Positions 8,135-16,630 of a stretch of 64,000 nt of DNA are shown here, in pieces. Source of the stretch: Rhodococcus oxybenzonivorans (GTDB lineage Bacteria; Actinomycetota; Actinomycetes; Mycobacteriales; Mycobacteriaceae). Numbering within the stretch: position 1 is the stretch's first letter; each line of letters opens with the position of its first letter. Position numbers and translations under genes: made by a program. The notes beneath the pieces were generated by a model that saw only the letters and a program-made list of their open reading frames with translations, did not search any database and had not been told where the DNA came from. The stretch covers positions 4,836,001 through 4,900,000 of the forward strand of contig NZ_CP021354.1 in assembly GCF_003130705.1 (NCBI RefSeq). The letters are read 5' to 3'.

Positions 8135-9358
8135 ATGACCGCGAATGTGTCGAGCAGCGTGTCCTTCGTGCCGAGGTCGGGTGACTCGTGGCGCGACCCG
8201 TGGCAGATGTACGCGCAGTTGCGCGACCACGACCCTGTGCACCACGTCGTTCCTGAGGACCACCCGGAGCACGACTACTGGGTGCTGTCCCGGTACGCGG
8301 ATGTCTACGCTGCCGCGAGGGACGCGGGCACGTTCTCCTCCGCTTCCGGACTCACCACCACCTACGGCGAGCTGGAGAAAATCGGGCTGCAGGACAACCC
8401 TCCCCTGGTGATGCTCGACCCGCCCGATCACACCGCGTTCCGGCGGCTGGTGTCGAAAGGTTTCACACCACGCCAGGTCACCGCCGTGGAGCCCGCCGTC
8501 CGGGAATTCGTGGTGCAGCGGATCGAGCGGCTCCGCGAGATCGGCGAGGGCGACGTGGTGAAGGAGCTGTTCAAACCCTTGCCCAGCATGGTCGTCGCCC
8601 ACTATCTCGGGGTTCCCGAAGAAGACCGGGACCGGTTCGACGGCTGGACCGAGGCGATCGTGGCGGCCAACGCCCAGGGCGACACCCTGAACGCGACCGT
8701 GGCGATCACCGAGTTGATGACGTACTTCTCCACGCTGATCGAGGGTCGTCGCACCGAACCCGTAGACGATGCGATCTCCCACCTCGTCGCCGGCGGGATG
8801 GGCGCCGACGGCGACGTGCAAGGTTTGCTGTCGATCCTCGGATTCGCCTTCACGATGGTGACGGGCGGCAACGACACCACCACCGGAATGCTCGGCGGGG
8901 CAGTGCAATTGCTGACGGAGCGCCGCGACCAACGGCAACTCCTCATCGACCGCCCCGAACTCATCGGCGATGCCGTCGAAGAACTCCTGCGTGTGACGTC
9001 GCCGGTGCAAGGCCTCGCCCGCACCACCACGAGGGACGTCGAGATCGAGGGCACCGTTATCCCGGAGGGGCGAAAGACGTTGCTGCTGTACGGTGCAGCG
9101 AACCGCGACCCGCGCCAGTTCGGGTCCGACGCCGAAGAGGTCGACGTGCAACGACGACCGAAACAGATTCTGACGTTCAGTCACGGGGCCCACCACTGCC
9201 TCGGGGCGGCCGCTGCCCGAATGCAGGCACGCATCGCCCTGGAGGAGCTGCTCGCCCGCTGCCCCGACTTCACCGTCGACATCGATGCCGTCGTCTACGC
9301 GGAAGGCAACTACGTGCGCCGCCCGACGGGTATCCCGTTCACGGTGCGCGGATCGTGA
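8135..9358 (+). CDS. Cytochrome P450 monooxygenase
   Basis: 407 residues from the ATG at 8135. It carries the I-helix oxygen-activation motif TGGNDTTTG, the ExxR motif in AVEELLR, and the haem loop FSHGAHHCLG with the axial Cys. It is a class I bacterial P450 that needs a ferredoxin and reductase encoded elsewhere, as none is adjacent. The stop codon overlaps the GTG of the downstream tetR gene by 4 bases, so the two are co-transcribed. The promoter carries a palindrome, pointing to autoregulated induction by substrate. Substrate not predictable. Confidence 0.95.
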   Translation: MTANVSSSVSFVPRSGDSWRDPWQMYAQLRDHDPVHHVVPEDHPEHDYWVLSRYADVYAAARDAGTFSSASGLTTTYGELEKIGLQDNPPLVMLDPPDHTAFRRLVSKGFTPRQVTAVEPAVREFVVQRIERLREIGEGDVVKELFKPLPSMVVAHYLGVPEEDRDRFDGWTEAIVAANAQGDTLNATVAITELMTYFSTLIEGRRTEPVDDAISHLVAGGMGADGDVQGLLSILGFAFTMVTGGNDTTTGMLGGAVQLLTERRDQRQLLIDRPELIGDAVEELLRVTSPVQGLARTTTRDVEIEGTVIPEGRKTLLLYGAANRDPRQFGSDAEEVDVQRRPKQILTFSHGAHHCLGAAAARMQARIALEELLARCPDFTVDIDAVVYAEGNYVRRPTGIPFTVRGS

Positions 9359-9942
9359 CCGGGGACTGGATGCGCGACGAACGTCCCCGCGTCGCCGCCG
9401 AACGCATCCTCGATGTTGCGGCCCAGTTATACGTCGAGAACGGTATCAACGCCGTCGGGATGGCCGAGGTTGCCCGGGCCGCAGGGTGTTCGCGCGCCAC
9501 CCTCTACCGTTATTTCGACAGCCGTCAGGCTTTGCAACTCGCCTTCGTCCATCGCGAGGCCCGCCGCATCGGTGCGCTGATCGCACAAGACGTCTCGGGA
9601 ACCGCCGACCCGCAGAACGTGATTGTCGAGGCGATGCTCACGGCGATCCGGCTCGTCCGCCGCGACCCCACCTTGGCCGCCTGGTTCCAGTTGGGCGACT
9701 CGGGACTTGCCGCACAGATTGCGCACTCGTCGGAGGTCATCGAGTCGCTGGGCGCCGCCTTCCTCGGGCAAGCGGGAGTCGGTGGCGAGGAGACGTCACG
9801 CCGGGCACGATGGCTCGTCCGCGCCATCGTCTCGCTGCTCACCGTTCCCGGAGTCGACGACGACGATGAGCGCGCCATGATCGAGCAGTTCGTCGCGCCG
9901 GTCATCACCGGCCCGCGCGAACGGGACGTTCGTTCGATCTGA
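9355..9942 (+). CDS. TetR family regulator co-transcribed with the P450
   Basis: 195 residues, GTG start at 9355 overlapping the P450 stop (GTGA). The helix-turn-helix is MAEVARAAGCSRATLYRYFD, about residues 41-60. Translational coupling and the palindrome at 8102-8121 suggest that it represses its own operon. The last codons form the left arm of a 20-bp perfect inverted repeat, so the end of the gene doubles as a hairpin. Confidence 0.9.
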   Translation: MTGDWMRDERPRVAAERILDVAAQLYVENGINAVGMAEVARAAGCSRATLYRYFDSRQALQLAFVHREARRIGALIAQDVSGTADPQNVIVEAMLTAIRLVRRDPTLAAWFQLGDSGLAAQIAHSSEVIESLGAAFLGQAGVGGEETSRRARWLVRAIVSLLTVPGVDDDDERAMIEQFVAPVITGPRERDVRSI

Positions 9943-9965
9943 CGCAACGAACGTCCCGTTCGCGC
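9915..9965 (+). terminator. 20-bp perfect hairpin spanning the tetR stop codon
   Basis: Arms 9915-9934 (GCGCGAACGGGACGTTCGTT) and 9946-9965 are exact reverse complements around an 11-base loop that contains the TGA. There is no U-run. It is most likely a terminator or 3' stabiliser of the P450-tetR mRNA. Confidence 0.7.
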
Positions 9966-10082
9966 GGTCGGGATGGGGGCAGGGCAGGGCAGGCCTTGGG
10001 TGGACTGGTACGGAATCCGAGGGGATGTGCGCACCAACGCTTATGATGCGTCGGAAGCGCGTCCCCCACCGAAGGAGTCGTG

Positions 10083-10970
10083 ATGTGCTCGCCACGGATC
10101 ATGAACCACGTGTACGGAGCGATCGAGGGCCGCGGCCCGCAGATGACTCGTCGTGCCATGTTCGGGGCGTTGGGTGCGGCGGCGCTCGCAGCGTCCACGT
10201 CAGGTTCGGTGTCCGCTGCGCCCGTGCCGCAGGTGGCGCCGCCTGCGGGGCCGATCGTCGATCTCACGCACGTACTCCGGGCCGGCTTCCCGGTCTGGCC
10301 TGGCGCGCAGGGCTTCGAGATGCGAAATCTGGCGCAGATCGGCGGTGGCACGGGATCACTGGGGTCGCTCGCCCCCGGCGCCGCAAGTGTGTTCTACAAG
10401 AACGAATTACGCCTCGACGAGCACACCGGCACCCACATCGACGCTCCGGCCCATGCGAGCGCGGGCGGCATCACGGTCGAACAGATTTCGCCCCGCGACC
10501 TGGTGGCACCGATCGCTGTCATCGACATCGCTGTGCGTGCGCACACGGACAACAACGCCCTGTTGACCCGGCAGGACATTGTGGACTGGGAGTCCGACCA
10601 CGGCACGCTGCCCGACCGCTGCCTCGTGGCGATGCACTCGGCGTGGGCGGATCGCGTGGGACAACCAGGAGCATTCGTCAATGTGGACGCCGCAGGCGTC
10701 CAGCGGACACCCGGATTCGACCCGGACGCCGTCGACTTCCTCCTCCGCGAACGCGACATCGTCGGGCTCGGCTCCGACACCCTGAGCATCGACGCCGGGC
10801 GCAGCACCACGTTCGGCGCTCACCTCGGCGCGTTGGGCGCCGGCAAGTACGCGGTGGAAGTGCTCGCCAATCTGTCACAGATACCGCCGGCGGGCGCCAC
10901 CGTCATGGTCGGCGCACCTACCCATGCCGGTGGGTCGGGTGGACCGTGCCGAGTCCTCGCCTGGGTCTGA
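10083..10970 (+). CDS. Exported cyclase/kynurenine formamidase-like metal hydrolase
   Basis: 295 residues from the ATG at 10083, GGAG 7 bases upstream. Residues 21-45 read MTRRAMFGALGAAALAAS, a twin-arginine signal with an AxA-like cleavage region, so the protein is probably exported folded; an ATG at 10143 would give a more ordinary signal length. The mature part begins with IVDLTHVLRAGFPVWPG and carries HTGTHIDAPAH, the metal-binding motif of the cyclase family (PF04199). Family members hydrolyse formyl-kynurenine or close polyketide rings; which applies here is unknown. Convergent with the next gene, 9 bases apart. Confidence 0.85.
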   Translation: MCSPRIMNHVYGAIEGRGPQMTRRAMFGALGAAALAASTSGSVSAAPVPQVAPPAGPIVDLTHVLRAGFPVWPGAQGFEMRNLAQIGGGTGSLGSLAPGAASVFYKNELRLDEHTGTHIDAPAHASAGGITVEQISPRDLVAPIAVIDIAVRAHTDNNALLTRQDIVDWESDHGTLPDRCLVAMHSAWADRVGQPGAFVNVDAAGVQRTPGFDPDAVDFLLRERDIVGLGSDTLSIDAGRSTTFGAHLGALGAGKYAVEVLANLSQIPPAGATVMVGAPTHAGGSGGPCRVLAWV

Positions 10971-10979
10971 ACCCCGCCG

Positions 10980-12173
10980 TCACCCTTGCGGTGTCACCCG
11001 GAGTACCTGGTCGGTGTCACCGTTGTCGGTGGTGACGAGCAGCGAGCCGTCGGGAGTGGGGGTGACCGAGCGGAGCCGACCGTACTGATCCTGCAGTCCG
11101 AACGTCTGAGCCGTCACCGACTGGCCGTCGGCGGCCAGGCGAAGGAAAATCAGCTGTTTCGTCTTGAGCCCGCCCATGACGAATGCGCCGTTCCACGGCC
11201 CCCAACCCGAACCGGAGACGAATGCGCCACTCCCCGTAGCCAGCGTCGTGCTGCCCGAACTCCACACCGCGGCAATCGCACCCGGTACCCGGACCGGGTC
11301 GGTCATCGGTACGGATTCGTCGTAGATGCCGGGGATACGATCCGGCTTGTATCCGTAATTGCCACCGGCGACGAGCAAGTTGACCTCGTCGTCCCGAGTG
11401 GTGCCCTGGTCGACGGCGTAGACGCGGCCCGTGCCGGGTTGCTGCGCGAGACCTTGGGCATTGCGATGACCGAGTGTGTAGACGGGGCTGGCGGCATTCG
11501 GATTTCCCGCGGCCGGTGTCCCGTCCGGGTTGATGTGAAGAGTTTTACCGCCTAACGAGTTCGGGTCCTGAGGCACGCCCGGTGCTGCGGTATCTCCCGT
11601 GCCCACGAAAAGGGTGCCGTCGGCGGCAGTCAGAATTCGGCATCCCCCATGGCGCCCGTCCTGGACGGGTATACCGGTGAGCACCGCGGCGCCGCGGGTC
11701 AACTCCGTCCAGGCCGAGTCGACGGTCCACGATTGGATCCGGATGTCGGTGACGCCGCCACCCTGGAATCCCTGGCAGGTGTACAGCCTGCGGGACTGCG
11801 CGAAATCCGCAGCCAGCGCGATCCCCATCAATCCCGTTTCACTCTGCACGTACAGGTCGGCGAGGTCCGCGGCGACCGGACCGGTCGATCCGTCGGCGCG
11901 ACGGACGAAGAAACCACCCGACCGCTGGCCTGTGAGCACGGCACCGTCCGGGGCCTGCACCGCATCCCAGGGATGATCGAGTCCCTCGAGGAGCGGGGTA
12001 ACGGTCAGGTCCGGGAGGGTGTCTTCCGTCGGAATTTCAGGGTCACCGCTGCCGGACCCGAGGCTGCCAGTGTCGAATGGGAACGGCGACGGTTGCGCCG
12101 TAGCCTGCGCTGTCGGAAGACCGAGAACGGCTGTGGTAGCGAGAGCGAGGGCGGCGAGCTTGGACTGACGCAC
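10980..12173 (-). CDS. Secreted PQQ-type sugar dehydrogenase-like beta-propeller protein
   Basis: 397 residues from a GTG at 12173 with GAGGAG 7 bases upstream; the longer open frame to 12470 overlaps egtD and has no signal sequence. The N-terminus RQSKLAALALATTAVLGLPT is a Sec signal ending near AQATAQP. The body is a GSDH-type six-bladed propeller: LDHPWDAVQAPDGAVLTGQR, GLMGIALAADF, FVGTGDTAAPG, LGHRNAQGLAQQP and GGNYGYKPD are the repeating signatures of this family. Whether it binds PQQ is not certain. No neighbour points to a pathway. Confidence 0.82.
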   Translation of the reverse strand: MRQSKLAALALATTAVLGLPTAQATAQPSPFPFDTGSLGSGSGDPEIPTEDTLPDLTVTPLLEGLDHPWDAVQAPDGAVLTGQRSGGFFVRRADGSTGPVAADLADLYVQSETGLMGIALAADFAQSRRLYTCQGFQGGGVTDIRIQSWTVDSAWTELTRGAAVLTGIPVQDGRHGGCRILTAADGTLFVGTGDTAAPGVPQDPNSLGGKTLHINPDGTPAAGNPNAASPVYTLGHRNAQGLAQQPGTGRVYAVDQGTTRDDEVNLLVAGGNYGYKPDRIPGIYDESVPMTDPVRVPGAIAAVWSSGSTTLATGSGAFVSGSGWGPWNGAFVMGGLKTKQLIFLRLAADGQSVTAQTFGLQDQYGRLRSVTPTPDGSLLVTTDNGDTDQVLRVTPQG

Positions 12174-12244
12174 GGATACTCCTCGGGTCGACTGCGGTAT
12201 GCCGGTCACTATAGGCGGGCAGAGACCCGAAGTGATCTTGTCGG

Positions 12245-13219
12245 TCAGGACCGTGTTGCGCACACAAGGGCGAAGCGGTCGTCCGGGTCGCTCCACGTGC
12301 GTTCGACCTCGAAACCGGCCGCGGCCAGCTCCCCCGCGATTCCGGGGAGCGTGAACTTCGCGGAAATCTCCGTGCGCATCTGCTCGCCGCGAGCGAACTC
12401 GACGTCCAGGTCGAGTGCCGCAACCCGGACGGACAGGGTGCGCTGAGCTTCGAGCCTCATCTCGATCCACTCGTTATCGGCGTCCCACAGCGCGATGTGC
12501 CGAAACGCGTCCAAGGGGAAGTCTGCGTCGAGCTGACCGTTCAGTACCCGCAGCACATTCAGGTTGAACTGCGCCGTCACACCGGCGGCGTCGTCGTACG
12601 CCGGGACCAGGACGGCGGGGTCGGTGACAAGTCCGACTCCGAGGAGCAGATGTTCCCCTGGCTCGAGCACGTCGGCGATTCCGGCGAGAAACTCGGCCCG
12701 CTCGCCCGGGACCATGTTGCCGAGTGTGCCCCCGAGAAAGGCGATCATGCGGCGACCGCCCCGCGGAAGGTGATGCAGCGACTCGGTGAAGTCGCTGACC
12801 ACGCCGTGGACGGTAAGGCGGGGGAACTCGGCCCCGATCTGCTCGGCGGCGCCCTGCAGCGCCGACACCGAGACATCCTGCGGCACATACGTATGGAGGG
12901 TTCCGTGTCGGGTTCCCGCTTCGAGTAGCAACCGCGTCTTCTCGGAGGAGCCGGAACCGAGCTCCACCAGGATTTCCGGTGCCGCCACCTCGGCGATCTC
13001 CCCCGACCGTTGCCGGAGCAGTTCTCGCTCGGTGCGCGTCGGGAAGTACTCCGGCAACGCGGTGATCTGTTCGAACAGCTCGCTCCCACGCGCGTCGTAG
13101 AACCACTTGGGCGGCAGCCACTTCGGATTCGACGTCAGCCCCACGGTCGCATCCTTGCGGAGTGCGTCCTTCAGCTGGTCCGGTTCCAGATACACCTCGA
13201 GGGTCGGTGCGGTGGTCAT
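12245..13219 (-). CDS. egtD: L-histidine N-alpha-methyltransferase (ergothioneine)
   Basis: 324 residues. It trimethylates histidine to hercynine with S-adenosylmethionine, the first committed step of ergothioneine synthesis in the cytoplasm. The N-terminal NPKWLPPKWFYDARGSELFE and the SAM site VELGSGSSEKT at 85-95 are diagnostic of EgtD, as is GGTLGNMVPGERAEFL. The ATG at 13219 overlaps the egtC stop by one base (TGATG), so translation is coupled. Last gene of the egtABCD operon. Length matches the family. Confidence 0.95.
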   Translation of the reverse strand: MTTAPTLEVYLEPDQLKDALRKDATVGLTSNPKWLPPKWFYDARGSELFEQITALPEYFPTRTERELLRQRSGEIAEVAAPEILVELGSGSSEKTRLLLEAGTRHGTLHTYVPQDVSVSALQGAAEQIGAEFPRLTVHGVVSDFTESLHHLPRGGRRMIAFLGGTLGNMVPGERAEFLAGIADVLEPGEHLLLGVGLVTDPAVLVPAYDDAAGVTAQFNLNVLRVLNGQLDADFPLDAFRHIALWDADNEWIEMRLEAQRTLSVRVAALDLDVEFARGEQMRTEISAKFTLPGIAGELAAAGFEVERTWSDPDDRFALVCATRS

Positions 13220-13962
13220 CAGGCTCCCATCTCGAGCGGCGTGATTATCAGATGTCCTGGGCGGGCGTACACGATGTGCCGGTCCGGTACCGACTGCCAC
13301 CCGGGATCGTCGTCGAAGGGTTCGGACATGACGATTGCCCTGTCGTCGTCGACGAGCACGGACAGTGAGTGATCCCAGGTGGTGGCCCACAGCTCGCGGC
13401 CGTCACCGAGCAGAAAATTCAGGCGCGACTTCGGTGCGGCCGCGTCGACGGCACGAACCAGCGTGGTGAGCGCCTTCTCCGGCCCCTGCTCCGCGAGCGC
13501 TCGTTGCAGCAGTAACCACAGCGCAGCCGAATCGGTCGGCGCCTCGAGTTGCAGAAGGTCAGTCACCGGAAGCTGCTCGGCGAGCGGTCCGAGTGTCTCG
13601 GGCCACCCCTTCACGAGACCGTTGTGGCTGAACGCCCACGTCCGATCGGTGAACGGCGCGCAGGCCGTGGCCTGCACGGGCATACCCACCGTTGCCGACC
13701 TGGTCGCGGCCACCACTGCGCCGGACCGTATCTGGGGCAACGTCTCCCGCAGTACCGGATCGGACCACAGCGGCTGCTGGCTGCGGTAGCGGGAGAAGGC
13801 GTCCTGTCCCCACCACCCGACACCGAATCCGTCCGCGTTGATCGTTCCGCCGTGGCGCATGTCCCGCGGCGCCCATGACTGGCGCAGCAGCGAGTTCTCA
13901 CCCCAGCCGATCAGCTCGCCGACGGATACATCCGGTCCCAGATATCCCAGGTGGCGGCACAT
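13219..13962 (-). CDS. egtC: Gamma-glutamyl-hercynylcysteine S-oxide hydrolase
   Basis: 247 residues starting MCRHLGYLG, so Cys2 is exposed as the N-terminal nucleophile after Met removal, as in class II glutamine amidotransferase folds. The motifs RHGGTINADGFGVGWW and AFSHNGLVKG are typical of EgtC. It removes the glutamate from the sulfoxide conjugate made by EgtB. The start lies one base after the egtB stop at 13964. Longer open frames upstream overlap egtB and lack the Met-Cys start. Confidence 0.94.
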   Translation of the reverse strand: MCRHLGYLGPDVSVGELIGWGENSLLRQSWAPRDMRHGGTINADGFGVGWWGQDAFSRYRSQQPLWSDPVLRETLPQIRSGAVVAATRSATVGMPVQATACAPFTDRTWAFSHNGLVKGWPETLGPLAEQLPVTDLLQLEAPTDSAALWLLLQRALAEQGPEKALTTLVRAVDAAAPKSRLNFLLGDGRELWATTWDHSLSVLVDDDRAIVMSEPFDDDPGWQSVPDRHIVYARPGHLIITPLEMGA

Positions 13963-13963
13963 A

Positions 13964-15268
13964 TCAGCGTTCGTCTCCCGAAATGTCGCGTGCACACCGG
14001 AAACCCGAGAAGATCTGCCGTCGGATCGGGTGGTCCCAGTTCCGGAACGTGCCGCGGCATGCCACAGGATCGGTACCAAACGATCCACCTCGCAGTACCC
14101 GGTAATCCCCGCCGTAGAACACCTCCGAGTATTCGCGGTACGGGAACGCCGTGAATCCGGGATACGGCTCGAAGGGTGAGGACGTCCATTCCCAGACGTC
14201 ACCGACGAGTTGGTGGACACCGAGGGGCGACGCCCCCGACGGGTACGCTCCCACCACAGCCGGTCCGAGGAATCGCTGTCCGAGATTGGCCGACGAGTCG
14301 TCCGGATCGCTGTCACCCCACGGAAACCGGCGGGAGCGTCCTGTGGTGGGATCCCATCGAGCAGCTTTTTCCCACTCGGCCTCGGTGGGCAGTCGTTTGC
14401 CGTCCCACCGCGCGAATGCCTCGGCTTCGAAGAAGCAGACGTGCACCACCGGTTCCTGCGGGTGAAGTGGTTCGGGCACCCCGAACACCCGGCGCCACCA
14501 AGCGCCCCGGCCGTCGCTCTCCCAGAACTGCGGCGCTTCGAGTGCCGCCTCACAGCGGTGCGCCCACCCTCGCTCACTCCATAGTTCGGGTCGACAGTAC
14601 CCGCCGTCGTCCATGAACTCGAGGTAACGACCGTTGGTGACGGGAACGGCGTCGATTTCGAAGGACGGCACGTACACCGAGTGTGCCGGGCGCTCGTTGT
14701 CCAACGCCCAGGGGTCGTCCGACGCGCCCATCGTGAATGTTCCAGCTGGGATGATGATTTCCTTCTCGGTCACCGGCACCCCGACACGCGGCGCGGGCTC
14801 CGCAGTGAGAACCGGCGCTCCGGAACGCAGTTGATGGGTGGCGAGCATCGTCTCGGCGTGTTGCTGCTCGTGTTGGGCGATCATGCCGAAGGCGAATCCG
14901 TGTTCCTCGAGCGGCCTGCCGCGAAAGGTGCTGCTGTCGAGGACGTCCCACGCCTTGTCGCGGACTGCACGGACGTAGTGCCGCGCTTCGGCCGGATTCA
15001 GCAGTGGCAACGACGGACGGGAACGCCGAGAATGCTTGAACGCGTCGTACAACTCGTCGATGTCACTACGGACCGGTTCACGGCCTCCGACATCGCGCAC
15101 GAGCCATAATTCCTCTTGATTACCGATGTGGGCGAGGTCCCAGACCAGTGGGCTCATCAGCGGCGAATGCTGCGCGACGAGGTCGGAGTCGTCCAGGCAG
15201 TCCGTCAGTCCGGCGGTTCGCCGGCGTGCACGGGTGAGCACGGCCTCGACCTTCTCGCGGGTTCCCAT
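13964..15268 (-). CDS. egtB: Hercynine oxygenase, iron-dependent sulfoxide synthase
   Basis: 434 residues. The N-terminal DinB-like helical domain supplies the iron ligands: His47 in DLAHIGNQEE and the HEQQH at 133-137. The C-terminal FGE-sulfatase domain (about 165-434) includes RLPTEAEWEKAAR, VGDVWEWTSS and YRVLRGGSF. It joins hercynine to gamma-glutamylcysteine using oxygen. The ATG at 15268 overlaps the egtA stop by one base (TGATG); the frame extends a few codons further upstream but only into egtA. Confidence 0.95.
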   Translation of the reverse strand: MGTREKVEAVLTRARRRTAGLTDCLDDSDLVAQHSPLMSPLVWDLAHIGNQEELWLVRDVGGREPVRSDIDELYDAFKHSRRSRPSLPLLNPAEARHYVRAVRDKAWDVLDSSTFRGRPLEEHGFAFGMIAQHEQQHAETMLATHQLRSGAPVLTAEPAPRVGVPVTEKEIIIPAGTFTMGASDDPWALDNERPAHSVYVPSFEIDAVPVTNGRYLEFMDDGGYCRPELWSERGWAHRCEAALEAPQFWESDGRGAWWRRVFGVPEPLHPQEPVVHVCFFEAEAFARWDGKRLPTEAEWEKAARWDPTTGRSRRFPWGDSDPDDSSANLGQRFLGPAVVGAYPSGASPLGVHQLVGDVWEWTSSPFEPYPGFTAFPYREYSEVFYGGDYRVLRGGSFGTDPVACRGTFRNWDHPIRRQIFSGFRCARDISGDER

Positions 15269-16485
15269 CAGCTCTCCTCGCCCGGAGCGTGGCCCCGGCA
15301 ACATCGTTCGGCGGCGGCATCGAGAAGTCGGACGAACTCCGGGTCCGGCGAATACGACGCCGCCAGCGACAACAGAGCCGTTGCCGCTGCGCGCAATTCG
15401 AGGTCGGCCAAGCCGAACTCGGCGGCATCACGCCAGCGCTCCGACGTCGGAAGAGCGGCGGCAAGCGCCTCGGCCATGACACCCGGACCCGAGAGCAACG
15501 CGTCGATTGCCGCCACCGGCACCCGCCACAGATTTCCTGGCTGCGCGTCGAGGTAGCGCACCTCGAGGTAACCGGCGGCCCGGACAGGAGGGAACAAGGT
15601 GGTGAGGTGGTAGTCGAGATCCGCGGAAGTCGGGGAGCGTCCGATCACGTCGTCCAGGGCCCCGTCCACCCAGTCGCCGAATGTCGCCTCCGGCGGCGCC
15701 GTCCAGTCGGTGCCGTCGCCCCGGACACACAGCAGCGGTACATCCAGCACCCAGCGGGCGTAGTCACCGCTATTCCGTGTTCCGGCGGTTCGAGGCGAAT
15801 CGAGTTCGAGCCACGTTCGCATCCGCTGCGACGCCCACTGCCCGTCCGGCACCCCGTACAACCGAGGGGAGCACGCGAAGGCCGCGATCAGTGCAGGCCC
15901 GATTGCGTGCAGCAGCCGCCAACGCTGCTCCACGGCCGCTGGGTCCGCGCCTGCGTCGACGCTGACCTGCGTGGCAGCGGTATTGCACATCATGAGCTTC
16001 CCGTAAGGGCCGATCTCCCGAAAGCGCGACTCCATCGCGCAGTAGCGCGGCGATTGAAGGAGCCGGTGGGCAGGACGGCGCGTGTCCGCCGCCTCGGACG
16101 ACATGAAAATTGCCCGGGTAGAGAGCAGATCGGCGAGAACGGCGTAGTCCGCGGAGAGGTAGTCACACAGTTCGCGAGCGGAGCGGCAGGGAGCGCTGGA
16201 CAGTTCGATCTGTCCGCCCGGTTCGACAGTGACGGCGCTGCCGCCGGGCAGGGGCTCGGCTGGTGACGAAGGGTCGATGGTTCGTGGAGTGTGCGGCCCG
16301 AGGGCGTCCGCAAGAGCTGCCAGATCGGGACGCACGAATTCGGGCACCTGCGCGGTGAGCCACTCCAACTCCGCGCCGATCAGCTGCGGGGGACCCAATT
16401 TGAAGCAGACGCCGCCTATGTAGGCCTCCGCGGCAGGTCGCGACGTGACACCGACTCCCTCGACGGACTGGATCGCAGTACCCAT
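15268..16485 (-). CDS. egtA: Glutamate-cysteine ligase for ergothioneine synthesis
   Basis: 405 residues from the ATG at 16485, preceded by GGGAGGG. GCS2-type ligase that makes gamma-glutamylcysteine for EgtB. Visible family features are GAELEWLT near the N-terminus (metal/ATP site), ELSSAPCRSARELCDYLSAD, MMCNTAATQVSVDAGAD and the C-terminal GYLEVRYLDAQPGNLW. First gene of the operon; its promoter is in the 145-base gap shared with the divergent egtE-like gene. Confidence 0.93.
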   Translation of the reverse strand: MGTAIQSVEGVGVTSRPAAEAYIGGVCFKLGPPQLIGAELEWLTAQVPEFVRPDLAALADALGPHTPRTIDPSSPAEPLPGGSAVTVEPGGQIELSSAPCRSARELCDYLSADYAVLADLLSTRAIFMSSEAADTRRPAHRLLQSPRYCAMESRFREIGPYGKLMMCNTAATQVSVDAGADPAAVEQRWRLLHAIGPALIAAFACSPRLYGVPDGQWASQRMRTWLELDSPRTAGTRNSGDYARWVLDVPLLCVRGDGTDWTAPPEATFGDWVDGALDDVIGRSPTSADLDYHLTTLFPPVRAAGYLEVRYLDAQPGNLWRVPVAAIDALLSGPGVMAEALAAALPTSERWRDAAEFGLADLELRAAATALLSLAASYSPDPEFVRLLDAAAERCCRGHAPGEES

Positions 16486-16630
16486 TCCACCCTCCCTTTC
16501 GGGCGCCGCCTGAACGTCGTTATCGACGATAGAGCGCCGGGCCCACCTATGCACGTGCGAACGGCAATACTTTTCGTCAGTCCGCCGCGGTACGTTCGAC
16601 ACCATTCGCATTGAACAGGAGGTATCCGAC

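Noticed and set aside
7748..9196. 482-codon reverse frame across the P450
   Set aside because: The P450 haem loop and I-helix are on the + strand.
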